Origin: Marinilabiliaceae bacterium
Lineage (GTDB): Bacteria > Bacteroidota > Bacteroidia > Bacteroidales > Marinilabiliaceae
Assembly (NCBI GenBank): GCA_016933045.1
Contig: JAFGBR010000070.1
Coordinates: forward strand, 1 to 37,893
Reading direction: 5' to 3'
DNA: 37,893 nt
Shown here: in pieces, positions 26,392-34,927 of the stretch
How the letters are laid out: the number at the start of each line of letters is the position of its first letter
How positions within the stretch are numbered: position 1 is the stretch's first letter
The notes under the pieces: generated by a model
The model's database searches: none
The model's input: the letters and a program-made list of their open reading frames with translations, nothing else
Told to the model about the DNA's origin: nothing
Made by a program: the position numbers and the translations under genes

Positions 26392-26428
26392 TTTTTAATT
26401 ATATGGCTTAAATGATAATAATTAAAAA
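26392..26428. terminator. AT-only inverted repeat between convergent genes (weak bidirectional terminator candidate)
   Basis: TTTTTAATTAT (26392-26402) and ATAATTAAAAA (26418-26428) form an 11-bp perfect stem with a 15-base loop between the kinase stop and the convergent nucleotidyltransferase stop. With no G or C in the stem it is thermodynamically weak. The position is its main support. Confidence 0.3.
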
Positions 26429-27576
26429 GGATTATAGTTTTTTATTTTGGACATAATCATTTTAATAGTTCTCCAAAAGAGTAATGTTATTCGTTTAATT
26501 ATTTGTTTTGATGATAGTTTTTTGTCATTATGAATTGGGTCTTTCGATATATGATTCCATATAAACTTTAATTTATTTCGTAACCCATTGGTTAATAATA
26601 ATCTTTCCCATGCAATTTGGTAACTATAGTTAGTTTTCTGTTGATCGGATTTACTAAAAAAAGTAATGGCTTTAGAAATTTTTTTGCTTTGTTTTTCTAA
26701 AACATAATGTTTAGTCCATTGAGGTAAATTATCTTGAGCAAGCCAGTTAAGGATGGATATTATTAGAGAAAAGGGTTTTTTTACGTTCCATTTAGTTACC
26801 CATAGGTTTATTTCATTGGCATCGGGTATTAGTTTTGGATGATTTGCAAGCAGTAACAAATCATAGAACCACGACATACGAACGCCGCCTCTAATAAATG
26901 TATAATAAATATGTAGCGAAAGATAAATGAATAATTGGTTTGGGTTCATCCCCGGCATATTATTATTTTCGGAATGAAATATGGTTTCGTGCATCCATAC
27001 ATCCTTTGTTGGTATGTAATATTTGACGTTTGTTGGGAATAATGAAAGATGCAGTTCAACCGGTGTGTTACCATAGGTAATGCATGGCAGATGGTGATCG
27101 GAATGATCGCGTTGTTCCAGTTCATTAGGTCTTATTAGTTGTTCCGATATAAGCAGATTGGATAGTTTGGGCAAATCTTCCTGTCTTATAAGTAAATCAA
27201 CATCACTCATTGGTCGCAGGGCTAGCTCGTCGTATATGGTTTGCGCAATAAAAAATCCTTTTAGTGGAATGGATTTTATATTATTTTGATTCATTTTTTC
27301 AATGAGATTATTGGCATCTCTTTTTAATAATTCATTACGGAATGATGATGCCAGAAAGTCCATTTTAAATGTATCTGCCAAAGGATGATGATGCTTGTTT
27401 AAAATCCAGTAGAGTAAAGGAGCCAAACCATTTTTTGCAGCAAATTGGTGTAATACTTGAATTTTTATATTATTTTCTGACAGATTATTTAGTGGAATAT
27501 TTCTGAAAAGTAATTTAACAACAAATAACTCTTCGGGCGATAATTGTTTATCGTATTTTTCCAGTAAATCGATCAT
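26422..27576 (-). CDS. Nucleotidyltransferase-fold family protein (NTP_transf_5-like) in EPS operon
   Basis: A 384-residue soluble protein of the uncharacterised nucleotidyltransferase family seen in polysaccharide clusters. The fold signature is IPLKGFFIAQTIYDE (103-117), followed by RPMSDVDLLI (121-130) with the acidic pair Asp125 and Asp127 expected to bind metal. A long helical C-terminal part (for example YLSLHIYYTFIRGGVRMSWFYDL) matches the family pattern. The natural substrate of this family is not established to my knowledge; transfer of a nucleotide or phospho-group to a sugar or carrier is a guess. Its start overlaps the stop of the upstream glycosyltransferase gene by 4 bp, so the two are co-translated. 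It is the last gene of the wza operon. Confidence 0.8.
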   Translation of the reverse strand: MIDLLEKYDKQLSPEELFVVKLLFRNIPLNNLSENNIKIQVLHQFAAKNGLAPLLYWILNKHHHPLADTFKMDFLASSFRNELLKRDANNLIEKMNQNNIKSIPLKGFFIAQTIYDELALRPMSDVDLLIRQEDLPKLSNLLISEQLIRPNELEQRDHSDHHLPCITYGNTPVELHLSLFPTNVKYYIPTKDVWMHETIFHSENNNMPGMNPNQLFIYLSLHIYYTFIRGGVRMSWFYDLLLLANHPKLIPDANEINLWVTKWNVKKPFSLIISILNWLAQDNLPQWTKHYVLEKQSKKISKAITFFSKSDQQKTNYSYQIAWERLLLTNGLRNKLKFIWNHISKDPIHNDKKLSSKQIIKRITLLFWRTIKMIMSKIKNYNPF

Positions 27577-28322
27577 TCGTCTTTTTTTGTGAATTGATTA
27601 ATTTTTGATATGTTTTTTAAAAACAAGCTCATAATACCTCCAACCTTGTTATGTTTTAATGCCCAATAGTCTTCTTTTGATTTTTTTATTATATTTTTTA
27701 TGTTTCGGTTACTGGTGCCGCCAATCCTCATTTTAACAATTACATCGTTAATGTAAAAGGTTGAAATACCAGGTAATGAAAAAAGGCGTAAAATAAAATC
27801 GTAATCAGCAGCAATTTTTAGTTGGATGTTAAATATACCAATACTATCATAAAATTTACGTTTTATATAAAGAGTGGGGTGTGGAGGCATCCATCCCTTT
27901 TTTAATAGTGAAGGGTTAAATTTGCAGCTTTTCCAATAGCGAATTACTTTCGAAGTATCGTATTTTGAAATGTACACTAAATTACCATACACAGCATCTG
28001 CATTTGTTTCATTGATAATAGTTGATATTTTTTCTATTATGGTATCGGAAGCTAAAAGGTCATCGGCATGTAAAAAACCAATGTAATCGCCGGTTGCTTT
28101 ACTTATACCTTTGTTTAGAGCATCATAAATGCCATTGTCGGGTTCACTAAACCATTTTATTCTGTTGTCATATTTTTTTAGTAGTTCTATTGTTCCATCG
28201 GTTGATCCACCATCAATAACAATGTATTCAATATTATTAGCTGTTTGGTTTAATACGCTTTCAATTGCCGATTGCAGAGTAGCTGATGATTGATAGGTAG
28301 CTGTTATTATAGTTATTGTCAT
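27573..28322 (-). CDS. Glycosyltransferase family 2 (GT-A fold)
   Basis: A 249-residue cytoplasmic inverting glycosyltransferase likely adding a sugar to the repeat unit on the lipid carrier. Motifs are ITATYQSSATL at the N-terminal strand, DGGSTDGT (37-44), EPDNGIYDALNKGISKATGD (60-79), LHADD (84-88, the DxD-like metal site) and a C-terminal AADYDF segment with the likely catalytic acids. This pattern matches the WcaA-like GT2 subfamily of exopolysaccharide loci. It lies between the acetyltransferase (119-bp gap) and the nucleotidyltransferase-fold gene (ATGA overlap). The donor sugar cannot be determined. Confidence 0.93.
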   Translation of the reverse strand: MTITIITATYQSSATLQSAIESVLNQTANNIEYIVIDGGSTDGTIELLKKYDNRIKWFSEPDNGIYDALNKGISKATGDYIGFLHADDLLASDTIIEKISTIINETNADAVYGNLVYISKYDTSKVIRYWKSCKFNPSLLKKGWMPPHPTLYIKRKFYDSIGIFNIQLKIAADYDFILRLFSLPGISTFYINDVIVKMRIGGTSNRNIKNIIKKSKEDYWALKHNKVGGIMSLFLKNISKINQFTKKDE

Positions 28323-28441
28323 TCTTAGTTACTTGTTAACAGTGAAAGCTATGATGGTAAAATTGTGGTTATTAATACCGAGTAAAAATAATGAAATACC
28401 AAAAAAAGAAATCGATTATTTTGTAATCATTACATCCCATA

Positions 28442-28996
28442 TCAAACATCTAACATGTTTCTTTTTCTTATTTCAACCAATTGATGACTTTTATAAATGG
28501 AATACTCTTCGAGATCTTCAGAAGTAATGCTTCCTGCCGATAGAACAGAATGTGAATGGCAGGTTATGCCACCGGTAATAATAGCTTTGGCTCCAATCCA
28601 AACGCCATCTTCAATTATAATAGGAGAAATTAAAAGGTCAAAAGTTTTTTTTTTGTAATTATGGTTTCCGCATAAAAGAAAAGCTCCCTGAGAAATACAA
28701 CAGTTATTACCTATTGTAACTTTATCCAGGTTGTCGATCCAAACATTTTCGCCAATCCATGTATAGTTTCCAATGGTGAGATTCCACGGGTATTTAATAT
28801 TAACCGATGGTTTAATAACTACTCCCTTGCCAATTTTGGCACCAAATAATTTTAGTAAAAAGACTTTCAATGTTGAAATGGGGAAAAATGAACTCATAAA
28901 AAAAAACGAGTTAGTAAAGTACCAGCAGAATTGTTTTATACTATTACCACCTGGTTTATACCATGAGTTATTATATTTTGACAGGTCGGTTTGCAT
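28442..28996 (-). CDS. wcaF: WcaF-like O-acetyltransferase (left-handed beta-helix)
   Basis: A 184-residue cytoplasmic acetyltransferase using acetyl-CoA to modify a sugar of the repeat unit. The N-terminus LSKYNNSWYKPGG is diagnostic of the colanic-acid WcaF group. Hexapeptide repeats run from about 53 to 165 (KIGKGVVIKPSVNIKYPWNL, TIGNYTWIGENVWIDNL, VTIGNNCCISQGAF). The likely catalytic His is His112 in CGNHNY. It is encoded 11 bp downstream of the Wzc-like kinase in the same operon. The exact acceptor is unknown. Confidence 0.9.
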   Translation of the reverse strand: MQTDLSKYNNSWYKPGGNSIKQFCWYFTNSFFFMSSFFPISTLKVFLLKLFGAKIGKGVVIKPSVNIKYPWNLTIGNYTWIGENVWIDNLDKVTIGNNCCISQGAFLLCGNHNYKKKTFDLLISPIIIEDGVWIGAKAIITGGITCHSHSVLSAGSITSEDLEEYSIYKSHQLVEIRKRNMLDV

Positions 28997-29007
28997 AACA
29001 ATTAAGT

Positions 29008-31413
29008 TTACATTTCTTCATAATATCCATACCCATATCCATATCCATATCCGTACCCATATCCGTATCCGTATCCATATTTTAAAGGATTGCCATAATG
29101 ACCTTGTTTTACCATAATATCGTTTAGTAATATACCAATATTTGATATGCCTTCAGCGTGAATATTTTTAAGAGTTTGGGCAAGTACCTCTTTAATTGTA
29201 TAACCTTGTCGGGTTAAAAAAACAATGGAATCTGAATGACGTGCAATAAGGTATGGATCCGAAACAATACCCATAGGAGGGGTATCTAATACAATAATAT
29301 CGAATTGTTTTTTTAAATCTTCGAAAAAATGAAGTGTTTTTGTGCTGCTAATTAATTCAGCCGGATTTGGAGGGATTGGACCACTAGGTATTACACTCAA
29401 ATACTGCATTTCGGTTGGAGTGATTATTGATTCCAAATTTATCTTGCCGGTAAGGTAGTTACTTAATCCATCTTTGTCGTGAAGATTCATAACCTTATTA
29501 AGTCCTGGTTTTCGCATGTCAAAACCAACTAATACTGTTTTTTTGCCACTATATGCAAATACCGATGCAATGTTAAGGGCGCAAAATGTTTTTCCTTCGC
29601 CTGGCATTGATGATGTAACCGCAATAACAGGGTTCTCTTTTTCACCAATCATAAACTCAAGTCGGGTTCGTACGCGTCGGAATGTTTCGGTTATAACCGA
29701 ACGGGGATGATCTTTTACAACTAAAGGTTCTTTTTTGTTACTGTGAAGTATTTGACCTAATAGAGGTAATGAAGTGATTTTTTCGATGTCATCAGGCGAT
29801 GATATTTTGTTGTTAAAGAGTTGTTTTAATAGTAAAAAACCCAATGGAATGAAGAGTCCCAACATTAAATATTTGCGGTAATCGGCTGATTTTTGTGGAG
29901 ATATTAGACCAATGACTCGTGGTGTTTCCATAATTTGATGGTCGGGAGTGTTCGATGCTTTTTGTATTTGAGCTTCGGAACGTCGACGTAACAAAAAGGT
30001 GTATACTTCGTTATTGAGTTCGAATTTTCGTTCAATGCCTAACATCTTTCTTTCTGTTTCGGGAAGTGAATAAAGACTGGCTTCAATAAGTGCTTTTTCT
30101 GTTTTTATCCGGTGAATCTCTTCGTTAATGATATACGTTTGGTTATCAATTGATTTTAATAGTGTTGCTTTTGCAACATCAATTTTATTGGATATTTCAA
30201 TACTGTATGGGTTGTTGAACTCACTGGCAGATAATCGGTCGGAATTTAAGTCGATAATTAATTTAATTTTTTCTGTTAATATGGGGTTATCGACCTGGAG
30301 CATTGCTGGTGCCATTACGCTTTCAGATAATGTATCGGATTGAAAATAGTTGTGAAGATATTGGTAATAGTTTTTTAGAATTTCACGTTCTGCTATGTTT
30401 TGGTCGAATGATTGTAATTTGTTGTACAAAAAATCGGCCTGTGCTGAAACACTTTGTATTTTATTATCGACTCGAAACTGACTAAGTTCTGAGCCTGTAA
30501 TTTTTAATGAATCGGATATGTTAATTAACTGATCTTCGATAAAACGGATAGTGTTATTGGCAATTTGGTTTTTCTTTTCGAGGTTAGCTGTTATAAACAC
30601 ATTTGCAAGTGTTTTTAGAAATGTTATGTTTTTTGTTCTGTTTGATCCGGTAACCGATAGGCGTACAATAGATGAATTTTCGTCATTTCGAAAAACTGCC
30701 AGTGCTTCTTTATAATTTGATGCTAAAGTATTTGGGTCGTGAAAAATAAAATAATATGTTTGATCGCTTTTCTGATGAATTGATTGATTAACTATTTTAA
30801 AGGCAAAATCGTTTGTTATGATCCATTCGTTGTAATTATGTGTTTTACTGTATTGTAACTGGTTTGATGGTGTTGTGTAGTTGTTTGTTGTGTATGAGTA
30901 ACGTGAAATTGGTTCTTCACTTCGAAACTCGAGTGTAAAGCTTTTTTCATCAATAGGTATTATGTTTAAAGGAATATTGATTATTTGAGGGTGTAATGAA
31001 TCCATAATTACATGAAAAAGTGACGAGGTATACAATTCAGTATCTTTCCAGTTTCCTTTTGCAAAATAACTTATATTAAAATTTAGTTCGTCAATGGTTC
31101 GTTTAATCATGTCCCACGATGATAAGAGGGCAATTTGGTTATCTACATTTCTCATGCCCGGGGTTAATCCAAACCCTTCCATCATATCTGATTGTTGTGT
31201 TTCACCTCCACGTTCTTCCATTAGCATTGACATCCCGACTCGATATATTGGTATTTCGTATCGATGTTTAATAATAACAAAAACTGTGGTTAGTCCAATG
31301 AAAAGTAGTATAAGCCACCAAAAGCGAATAATATCATTAATAAACTTTTTATAATCGAGGTTAATGTTATGTCCCGATGGCTGATTTTTATTATTGGAGT
31401 TTGATTGAACCAT
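29008..31413 (-). CDS. Wzc-like polysaccharide co-polymerase/tyrosine autokinase, copy 2, with Tyr-Gly repeat tail
   Basis: An 801-residue paralogue of the plus-strand Wzc-like protein. The Wzz/periplasmic region lies between helices at about 30-50 and 515-535. The BY-kinase domain has Walker A SSMPGEGKT (about 601-609), Walker A' LVGFDMRKPGL and Walker B IIVLDTPP. The C-terminus is unusual: nine consecutive Tyr-Gly pairs followed by Tyr-Tyr-Glu-Glu-Met, giving eleven closely packed potential autophosphorylation sites. The tail is encoded by a hexanucleotide array (29026-29079). The gene lies 18 bp downstream of wza, the standard Wza-Wzc pairing. Confidence 0.93.
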   Translation of the reverse strand: MVQSNSNNKNQPSGHNINLDYKKFINDIIRFWWLILLFIGLTTVFVIIKHRYEIPIYRVGMSMLMEERGGETQQSDMMEGFGLTPGMRNVDNQIALLSSWDMIKRTIDELNFNISYFAKGNWKDTELYTSSLFHVIMDSLHPQIINIPLNIIPIDEKSFTLEFRSEEPISRYSYTTNNYTTPSNQLQYSKTHNYNEWIITNDFAFKIVNQSIHQKSDQTYYFIFHDPNTLASNYKEALAVFRNDENSSIVRLSVTGSNRTKNITFLKTLANVFITANLEKKNQIANNTIRFIEDQLINISDSLKITGSELSQFRVDNKIQSVSAQADFLYNKLQSFDQNIAEREILKNYYQYLHNYFQSDTLSESVMAPAMLQVDNPILTEKIKLIIDLNSDRLSASEFNNPYSIEISNKIDVAKATLLKSIDNQTYIINEEIHRIKTEKALIEASLYSLPETERKMLGIERKFELNNEVYTFLLRRRSEAQIQKASNTPDHQIMETPRVIGLISPQKSADYRKYLMLGLFIPLGFLLLKQLFNNKISSPDDIEKITSLPLLGQILHSNKKEPLVVKDHPRSVITETFRRVRTRLEFMIGEKENPVIAVTSSMPGEGKTFCALNIASVFAYSGKKTVLVGFDMRKPGLNKVMNLHDKDGLSNYLTGKINLESIITPTEMQYLSVIPSGPIPPNPAELISSTKTLHFFEDLKKQFDIIVLDTPPMGIVSDPYLIARHSDSIVFLTRQGYTIKEVLAQTLKNIHAEGISNIGILLNDIMVKQGHYGNPLKYGYGYGYGYGYGYGYGYGYYEEM
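29026..29079 (-). repeat. Hexanucleotide array encoding (Tyr-Gly)9
   Basis: Nine consecutive 6-bp units, reading TAT/TAC then GGA/GGG on the coding strand, occupy 54 bp. Units differ only at synonymous third positions. Because the unit is a multiple of three, gain or loss of copies would change the number of tail tyrosines without breaking the frame. Confidence 0.9.
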
Positions 31414-31431
31414 GTTATTATTTCAATAATT

Positions 31432-32214
31432 TTATTTAGTTAATGAAATAATGGTTAGTGTAAAAGCCAAAAGACCAGATATAACTCCCAGTGAAAAAGA
31501 TTCACCAACGCCCCAGTTTTTAGCTTTCATTGGGCGGATGTAAATTAAGTCGTTAGGATATACGTAGTAATAATCGCTGTTTACAATGTTTTTATCTGTG
31601 AGGTCAAAAACATAAGTTTTTTCACCCGATTGAGTTTGGCGTAGTAGTTTAATTTTTTTTGTTTTCCCGTAAGGTGTTATTCCACCTACCTGTGCAATGG
31701 CTTCGAATATTGTTATTTGATCTTTTTGCATATTAATAATACCCTGCGAACGAACTTCGCCTAATGCAGTGAATTGTGCATTAGCTAATTTAACTACAAT
31801 ATTAGCTTCTTTTAAAAATGGAAGTAGTGCAGTTTTAATTTTTTCTTTTGCCATTGGAATGTTGCATCCTGCCAGATTTATTTTTCCTGCAAACGGAAAG
31901 TCAATATTCATTTGGTCATCAATCATATAGTATAAAAAGCGTGTGTTGCTTTGTCCTCCTCCTGACATAGAAGATGATCCTCTGGTATTAAAAAACTCTG
32001 ATAATTTAGGATCGGCGGTACTTATGTTAATGTAAAGATAATCGTTGGTTTGTAAATAGTATTTATCGGTAATTGTTGTAAGGCTGTCGAAAGGATTAGA
32101 GTAATTTCGATTTCTCTTTTCCAAATCCTGTAATAATACAGTTTGTTTTTGGGGTATACAGCCAATTGTAGTTATTATTATTATAGCGTATGATAATAAA
32201 ATTGTTGGTTTCAT
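31432..32214 (-). CDS. Wza-like outer-membrane polysaccharide export lipoprotein
   Basis: A 260-residue export protein. The lipobox ends TTIGC with acylated Cys19. A polysaccharide export (PES) domain follows at about 50-140 (KYYLQTNDYLYINISTADPK... FPFAGKINLAGCNI), then one SLBB-like domain (about 150-215, GEVRSQGIINMQKDQITIFE). A C-terminal hydrophobic helix (about 238-258) could span a membrane. It is smaller than E. coli Wza (about 360 mature residues), as is usual in Bacteroidota. It starts a five-gene minus-strand operon: wza, wzc copy 2, wcaF, GT2, nucleotidyltransferase-fold. It pairs with the kinase to form the export machinery. Confidence 0.93.
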   Translation of the reverse strand: MKPTILLSYAIIIITTIGCIPQKQTVLLQDLEKRNRNYSNPFDSLTTITDKYYLQTNDYLYINISTADPKLSEFFNTRGSSSMSGGGQSNTRFLYYMIDDQMNIDFPFAGKINLAGCNIPMAKEKIKTALLPFLKEANIVVKLANAQFTALGEVRSQGIINMQKDQITIFEAIAQVGGITPYGKTKKIKLLRQTQSGEKTYVFDLTDKNIVNSDYYYVYPNDLIYIRPMKAKNWGVGESFSLGVISGLLAFTLTIISLTK

Positions 32215-32251
32215 TGTGGAATTTCGTCAATATGATTACTTGAAATAATAA

Positions 32252-32259
32252 CAAAAATA
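32252..32259 (-). promoter_or_regulatory. Possible -7 box of the wza operon promoter
   Basis: The minus strand reads TATTTTTG (complement of 32252-32259), an exact TAnnTTTG match, with a predicted leader of about 30 nt to the wza ATG at 32214. No TTTG box is found at the expected 19-21 bp distance, so support is partial. Confidence 0.35.
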
Positions 32260-32384
32260 ATGTTTTATTGGAGATATGGAGAGGTTTTGTTATTAAATGA
32301 TGAATTGTTATAGTTGTTTCATTAAAAAAATGAATATATATTAAATGAATAGGTTTGGATTATCGATAAACAATATAATTTAGA

Positions 32385-32417
32385 TTTGTTGTGTATGCGT
32401 AAATAATTCTATTTTTA
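32385..32417 (+). promoter_or_regulatory. Candidate promoter of the first plus-strand glycosyltransferase (near-leaderless)
   Basis: TTTG at 32385-32388, 21 bp, then TATTTTTA at 32410-32417 (7 of 8 to TAnnTTTG). The box ends 4 bp before the ATG at 32422, so the transcript would begin at or within a few bases of the start codon. Confidence 0.4.
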
Positions 32418-32421
32418 CGGT

Positions 32422-33576
32422 ATGGAAGCATACCGAAGAAAAATTCTTGTTTTTATTGATTGGTATCTGCCTGGCTATAAGGCCGGGGGGCCTATTACTT
32501 CTTTGGCTAATATGGTGACACATCTTTGCGGTTATTTCGATTTTTATATCGTTACGCGCAATACTGAATATATGGAAACCACACCTTATTCGAATGTAAA
32601 GTCAGATGAGTGGAATAGGTTGGAGGATAATGTAAACGTTTATTATTGCAGCGCAAAAAATATTAGATACAAAACATGGGTATATTTGATGAGTGATAAA
32701 GAGTATGATGCGATTTATATAAATGGTATTTACTCAGTAAATTTTTCAATCAAGCCATTACTTGCTGCAAAATTTCAGAAAAAGAAAAACATTATTGTTT
32801 CCCCGCGGGGAATGCTTGCTTCAAGTGCCATTGCTGTTAAGGGTGGTAAGAAAAAAGTGTTTTTAAAACTGGTGTCGTTGTTTGGGTTTTATAAGGGTGT
32901 TAACTGGCATGCAACCAACGAGAAAGAGAAATGTGAGATTATTTCAATTTTAGATAGTAAAGCCAGCGTTACTGTGGCGGCAAATCTTCCCCGCAATTAT
33001 TCTGGAAAGTTACAGATAATAGAAAAAGCAAAAGGAAAGCTTAAAATATGTAGTCTGGCGAGAATTTCTCCCGAGAAAAATACCTTGTTTGCTATTCAAT
33101 GTCTTCAACAAATATCCGATTCATGTGAGGTGGAATTCGATATACATGGTCAGATTTATAATAACGATTATTGGGGGGAGTGCCAACAGGCAATTAAGTT
33201 ATTGCCCCCAAATGTTAAGGTTTCTTATAAAGGAACGGTTCCTCCACATGAGGTTTTAGAAACCATTGCAAAGTACCATTTAATGTTTTTACCTACAAGG
33301 GGTGAGAATTTTGGACATGTAATACTGGAGAGTTTCATGGCCGGACGTCCGGTGTTGATTTCAGATCAAACCCCGTGGAAAGGGTTGCAGGGTCTGAAGG
33401 CAGGATGGGACTTTCCATTGGACGATCAATCATTATTTGGCAGCAGCATCAAACAGGTAGGTGAGATGGATCAAGGGGTGTTTAACAATTGGTGTGATGG
33501 AGCTTTACGATTGGCCTTGAAGAATGAGAATTCACGATTGGTTGAGGAGTATGTGAGGATGTTGGGAGATTTTTAA
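32422..33576 (+). CDS. Glycosyltransferase family 4 (GT-B fold)
   Basis: A 384-residue cytoplasmic retaining glycosyltransferase. The N-terminal Rossmann domain starts KILVFIDWYLPGYKAGGPIT, typical of exopolysaccharide GT4 enzymes with the flexible GG acceptor loop. Later come IVSPRGMLASSAI and LKICSLARISPEKN (the interdomain strand), and the C-terminal E-x7-E motif in RGENFGHVILE (Glu295 and Glu303). It lies divergent from wza (207 bp apart) and 111 bp before a second GT4 gene. The sugar donor is unknown. Confidence 0.93.
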   Translation: MEAYRRKILVFIDWYLPGYKAGGPITSLANMVTHLCGYFDFYIVTRNTEYMETTPYSNVKSDEWNRLEDNVNVYYCSAKNIRYKTWVYLMSDKEYDAIYINGIYSVNFSIKPLLAAKFQKKKNIIVSPRGMLASSAIAVKGGKKKVFLKLVSLFGFYKGVNWHATNEKEKCEIISILDSKASVTVAANLPRNYSGKLQIIEKAKGKLKICSLARISPEKNTLFAIQCLQQISDSCEVEFDIHGQIYNNDYWGECQQAIKLLPPNVKVSYKGTVPPHEVLETIAKYHLMFLPTRGENFGHVILESFMAGRPVLISDQTPWKGLQGLKAGWDFPLDDQSLFGSSIKQVGEMDQGVFNNWCDGALRLALKNENSRLVEEYVRMLGDF

Positions 33577-33687
33577 CATGGTCCCTAATTCATTTTTTTT
33601 TGATATAAACATTATTGGAAATTGTTTGATGTTGCTTGTTGCATTTGAAAGGGTGTTAAAAGCCGATAAATTTATATTTTTACACTA

Positions 33688-34689
33688 ATGAAAAAGCAAG
33701 AACCAATTCGTGTAACTTTTTTCTTTCGAAAACCGCAGCCCCAATATCACAGTATTGAAAGGGTATTTAATAGAATTTTAGATCATCTTCCAAAAAAAAT
33801 TGAACCTAAAAAATACACTCTAAAAAATGGGGATCGAGGTTGGTGGTCAAAAATTAAAGCGATTTATGAAGTCAGAAAAGAAAGAGGGCCTATGAATCAT
33901 ATAACCGGCGATATAACATATGTAGCTTTGGGATTACCAAAACGTGGATTGGTTGTTACATTTCATGATTTGGAATCTTTGGAAAGAAAGAACAGGATTG
34001 TATCGTTTGTACTAAAATGGATATGGGTTATTATGCCAGCCCGAAAAGCAGAAATTGTTACCGTGATTTCGGAACATACAAAACAGCAAATAGTTAAATG
34101 GGCGGGTATTTCAGAAAAAAAAATTCGGGTAATTCACAACCCTCTACCTGATGGGTTTGAGTACACAAAAAAAATATTTAATAATGAAAAGCCCGTTATT
34201 TTATGTATTGGCACAAAAAGTAATAAGAATCTGGAAGGAACCATTGAAGCTGTTAAAAATGTTAACTGCAGGTTGATTATTTTAGGACATCTTCAGTCGA
34301 ATCAAATTGATATGCTTCGAAGATACTCAATTAACTATGAGAATCTGTTTGGTATTTCAGATCAAAAGATGATAGAGGTATATCAAAATTGTGACATACT
34401 TTGTTTTCCAAGTTTTTACGAAGGATTTGGCATGCCTATTATTGAAGCTCAGGCAACAGGAAGAGTTGTTATTTCGAGTGATTTTGGTGCCATGAAGGAA
34501 GTAGCTGGTGAGGGGGCATTATTAGTAAAGCCTAATTCAGTTGAAGAATTGAAAGGTGCAATTGATGAGTTGATTAATGATAAAGGATTAAGGATAAGGC
34601 TCATCCAAAAAGGAGTTGGAAATGCTGCAAAATATAAGGTGGAGAATACTGTAGATAAATTTGTAGAATTATACAAGAATTTATCATAG
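33688..34689 (+). CDS. Glycosyltransferase family 4 (GT-B fold)
   Basis: A 333-residue cytoplasmic glycosyltransferase. The sequence has HITGDITYVALGLP and VVTFHDLESLERKN in the acceptor domain, then VSEHTKQQIV-like helix-capping and KIRVIHNPLP at the domain hinge. The donor-domain E-x7-E motif is in FYEGFGMPIIE (Glu245 and Glu253). A degenerate -7 box (TATATTTT, 33673-33680) ends 7 bp before the ATG. It probably extends the repeat unit along with the neighbouring glycosyltransferases. After its stop a 238-bp region holds a repeat-like element before the convergent polymerase gene. Confidence 0.93.
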   Translation: MKKQEPIRVTFFFRKPQPQYHSIERVFNRILDHLPKKIEPKKYTLKNGDRGWWSKIKAIYEVRKERGPMNHITGDITYVALGLPKRGLVVTFHDLESLERKNRIVSFVLKWIWVIMPARKAEIVTVISEHTKQQIVKWAGISEKKIRVIHNPLPDGFEYTKKIFNNEKPVILCIGTKSNKNLEGTIEAVKNVNCRLIILGHLQSNQIDMLRRYSINYENLFGISDQKMIEVYQNCDILCFPSFYEGFGMPIIEAQATGRVVISSDFGAMKEVAGEGALLVKPNSVEELKGAIDELINDKGLRIRLIQKGVGNAAKYKVENTVDKFVELYKNLS

Positions 34690-34712
34690 TGTATAGATTG
34701 TACTGAGTCTGG

Positions 34713-34890
34713 GTCAATCCCCCCGGTTCTAAATTATTTTGGAATATCAAAAAACTACTGTCCTCTTTTCGAAGGGGAAATATGTACACCCCTTTGTCTA
34801 AGTTACTCTGCCTAAAAGAATTGGGAAGTATGAATGAACACAACTCAGTGTTACTCACTCCCCCTTGGAGAAAGAGGTTGGGGGATTGAC
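34713..34890. repeat. Intergenic element with 11-bp terminal inverted repeats (MITE/REP-like)
   Basis: GTCAATCCCCC (34713-34723) and GGGGGATTGAC (34880-34890) are perfect inverted copies bounding 178 bp in an otherwise AT-rich convergent intergenic region. Inside are a 6-bp hairpin AAGGGG/CCCCTT (34772-34777 with 34789-34794) and a second C5/G5 hairpin at the right end (34860-34884). No target-site duplication is obvious. It resembles C-rich/G-rich palindromic repeats scattered in Bacteroidota genomes. It may also act as the terminator for both flanking genes. Confidence 0.5.
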
Positions 34891-34927
34891 TAAAATAATG
34901 AATATTACTCTGCTCAATACCAAAAAG

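Noticed and set aside
29026-29079. Possible CRISPR-like or satellite array
   Set aside because: The units are 6 bp with no spacers and are in frame with the kinase gene, so this is a coding repeat.
34449-34858. Two overlapping minus-strand open frames of 75 and 85 codons over the end of the second plus-strand GT4 gene and the intergenic element
   Set aside because: The first lies wholly inside the glycosyltransferase gene on the other strand, and the second runs through the repeat-like element. Neither has a recognisable motif or a plausible start region.
34713-34890. A complete insertion sequence
   Set aside because: At 178 bp there is no room for a transposase and no target duplication is seen. 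Only a non-autonomous or REP-like element is possible.
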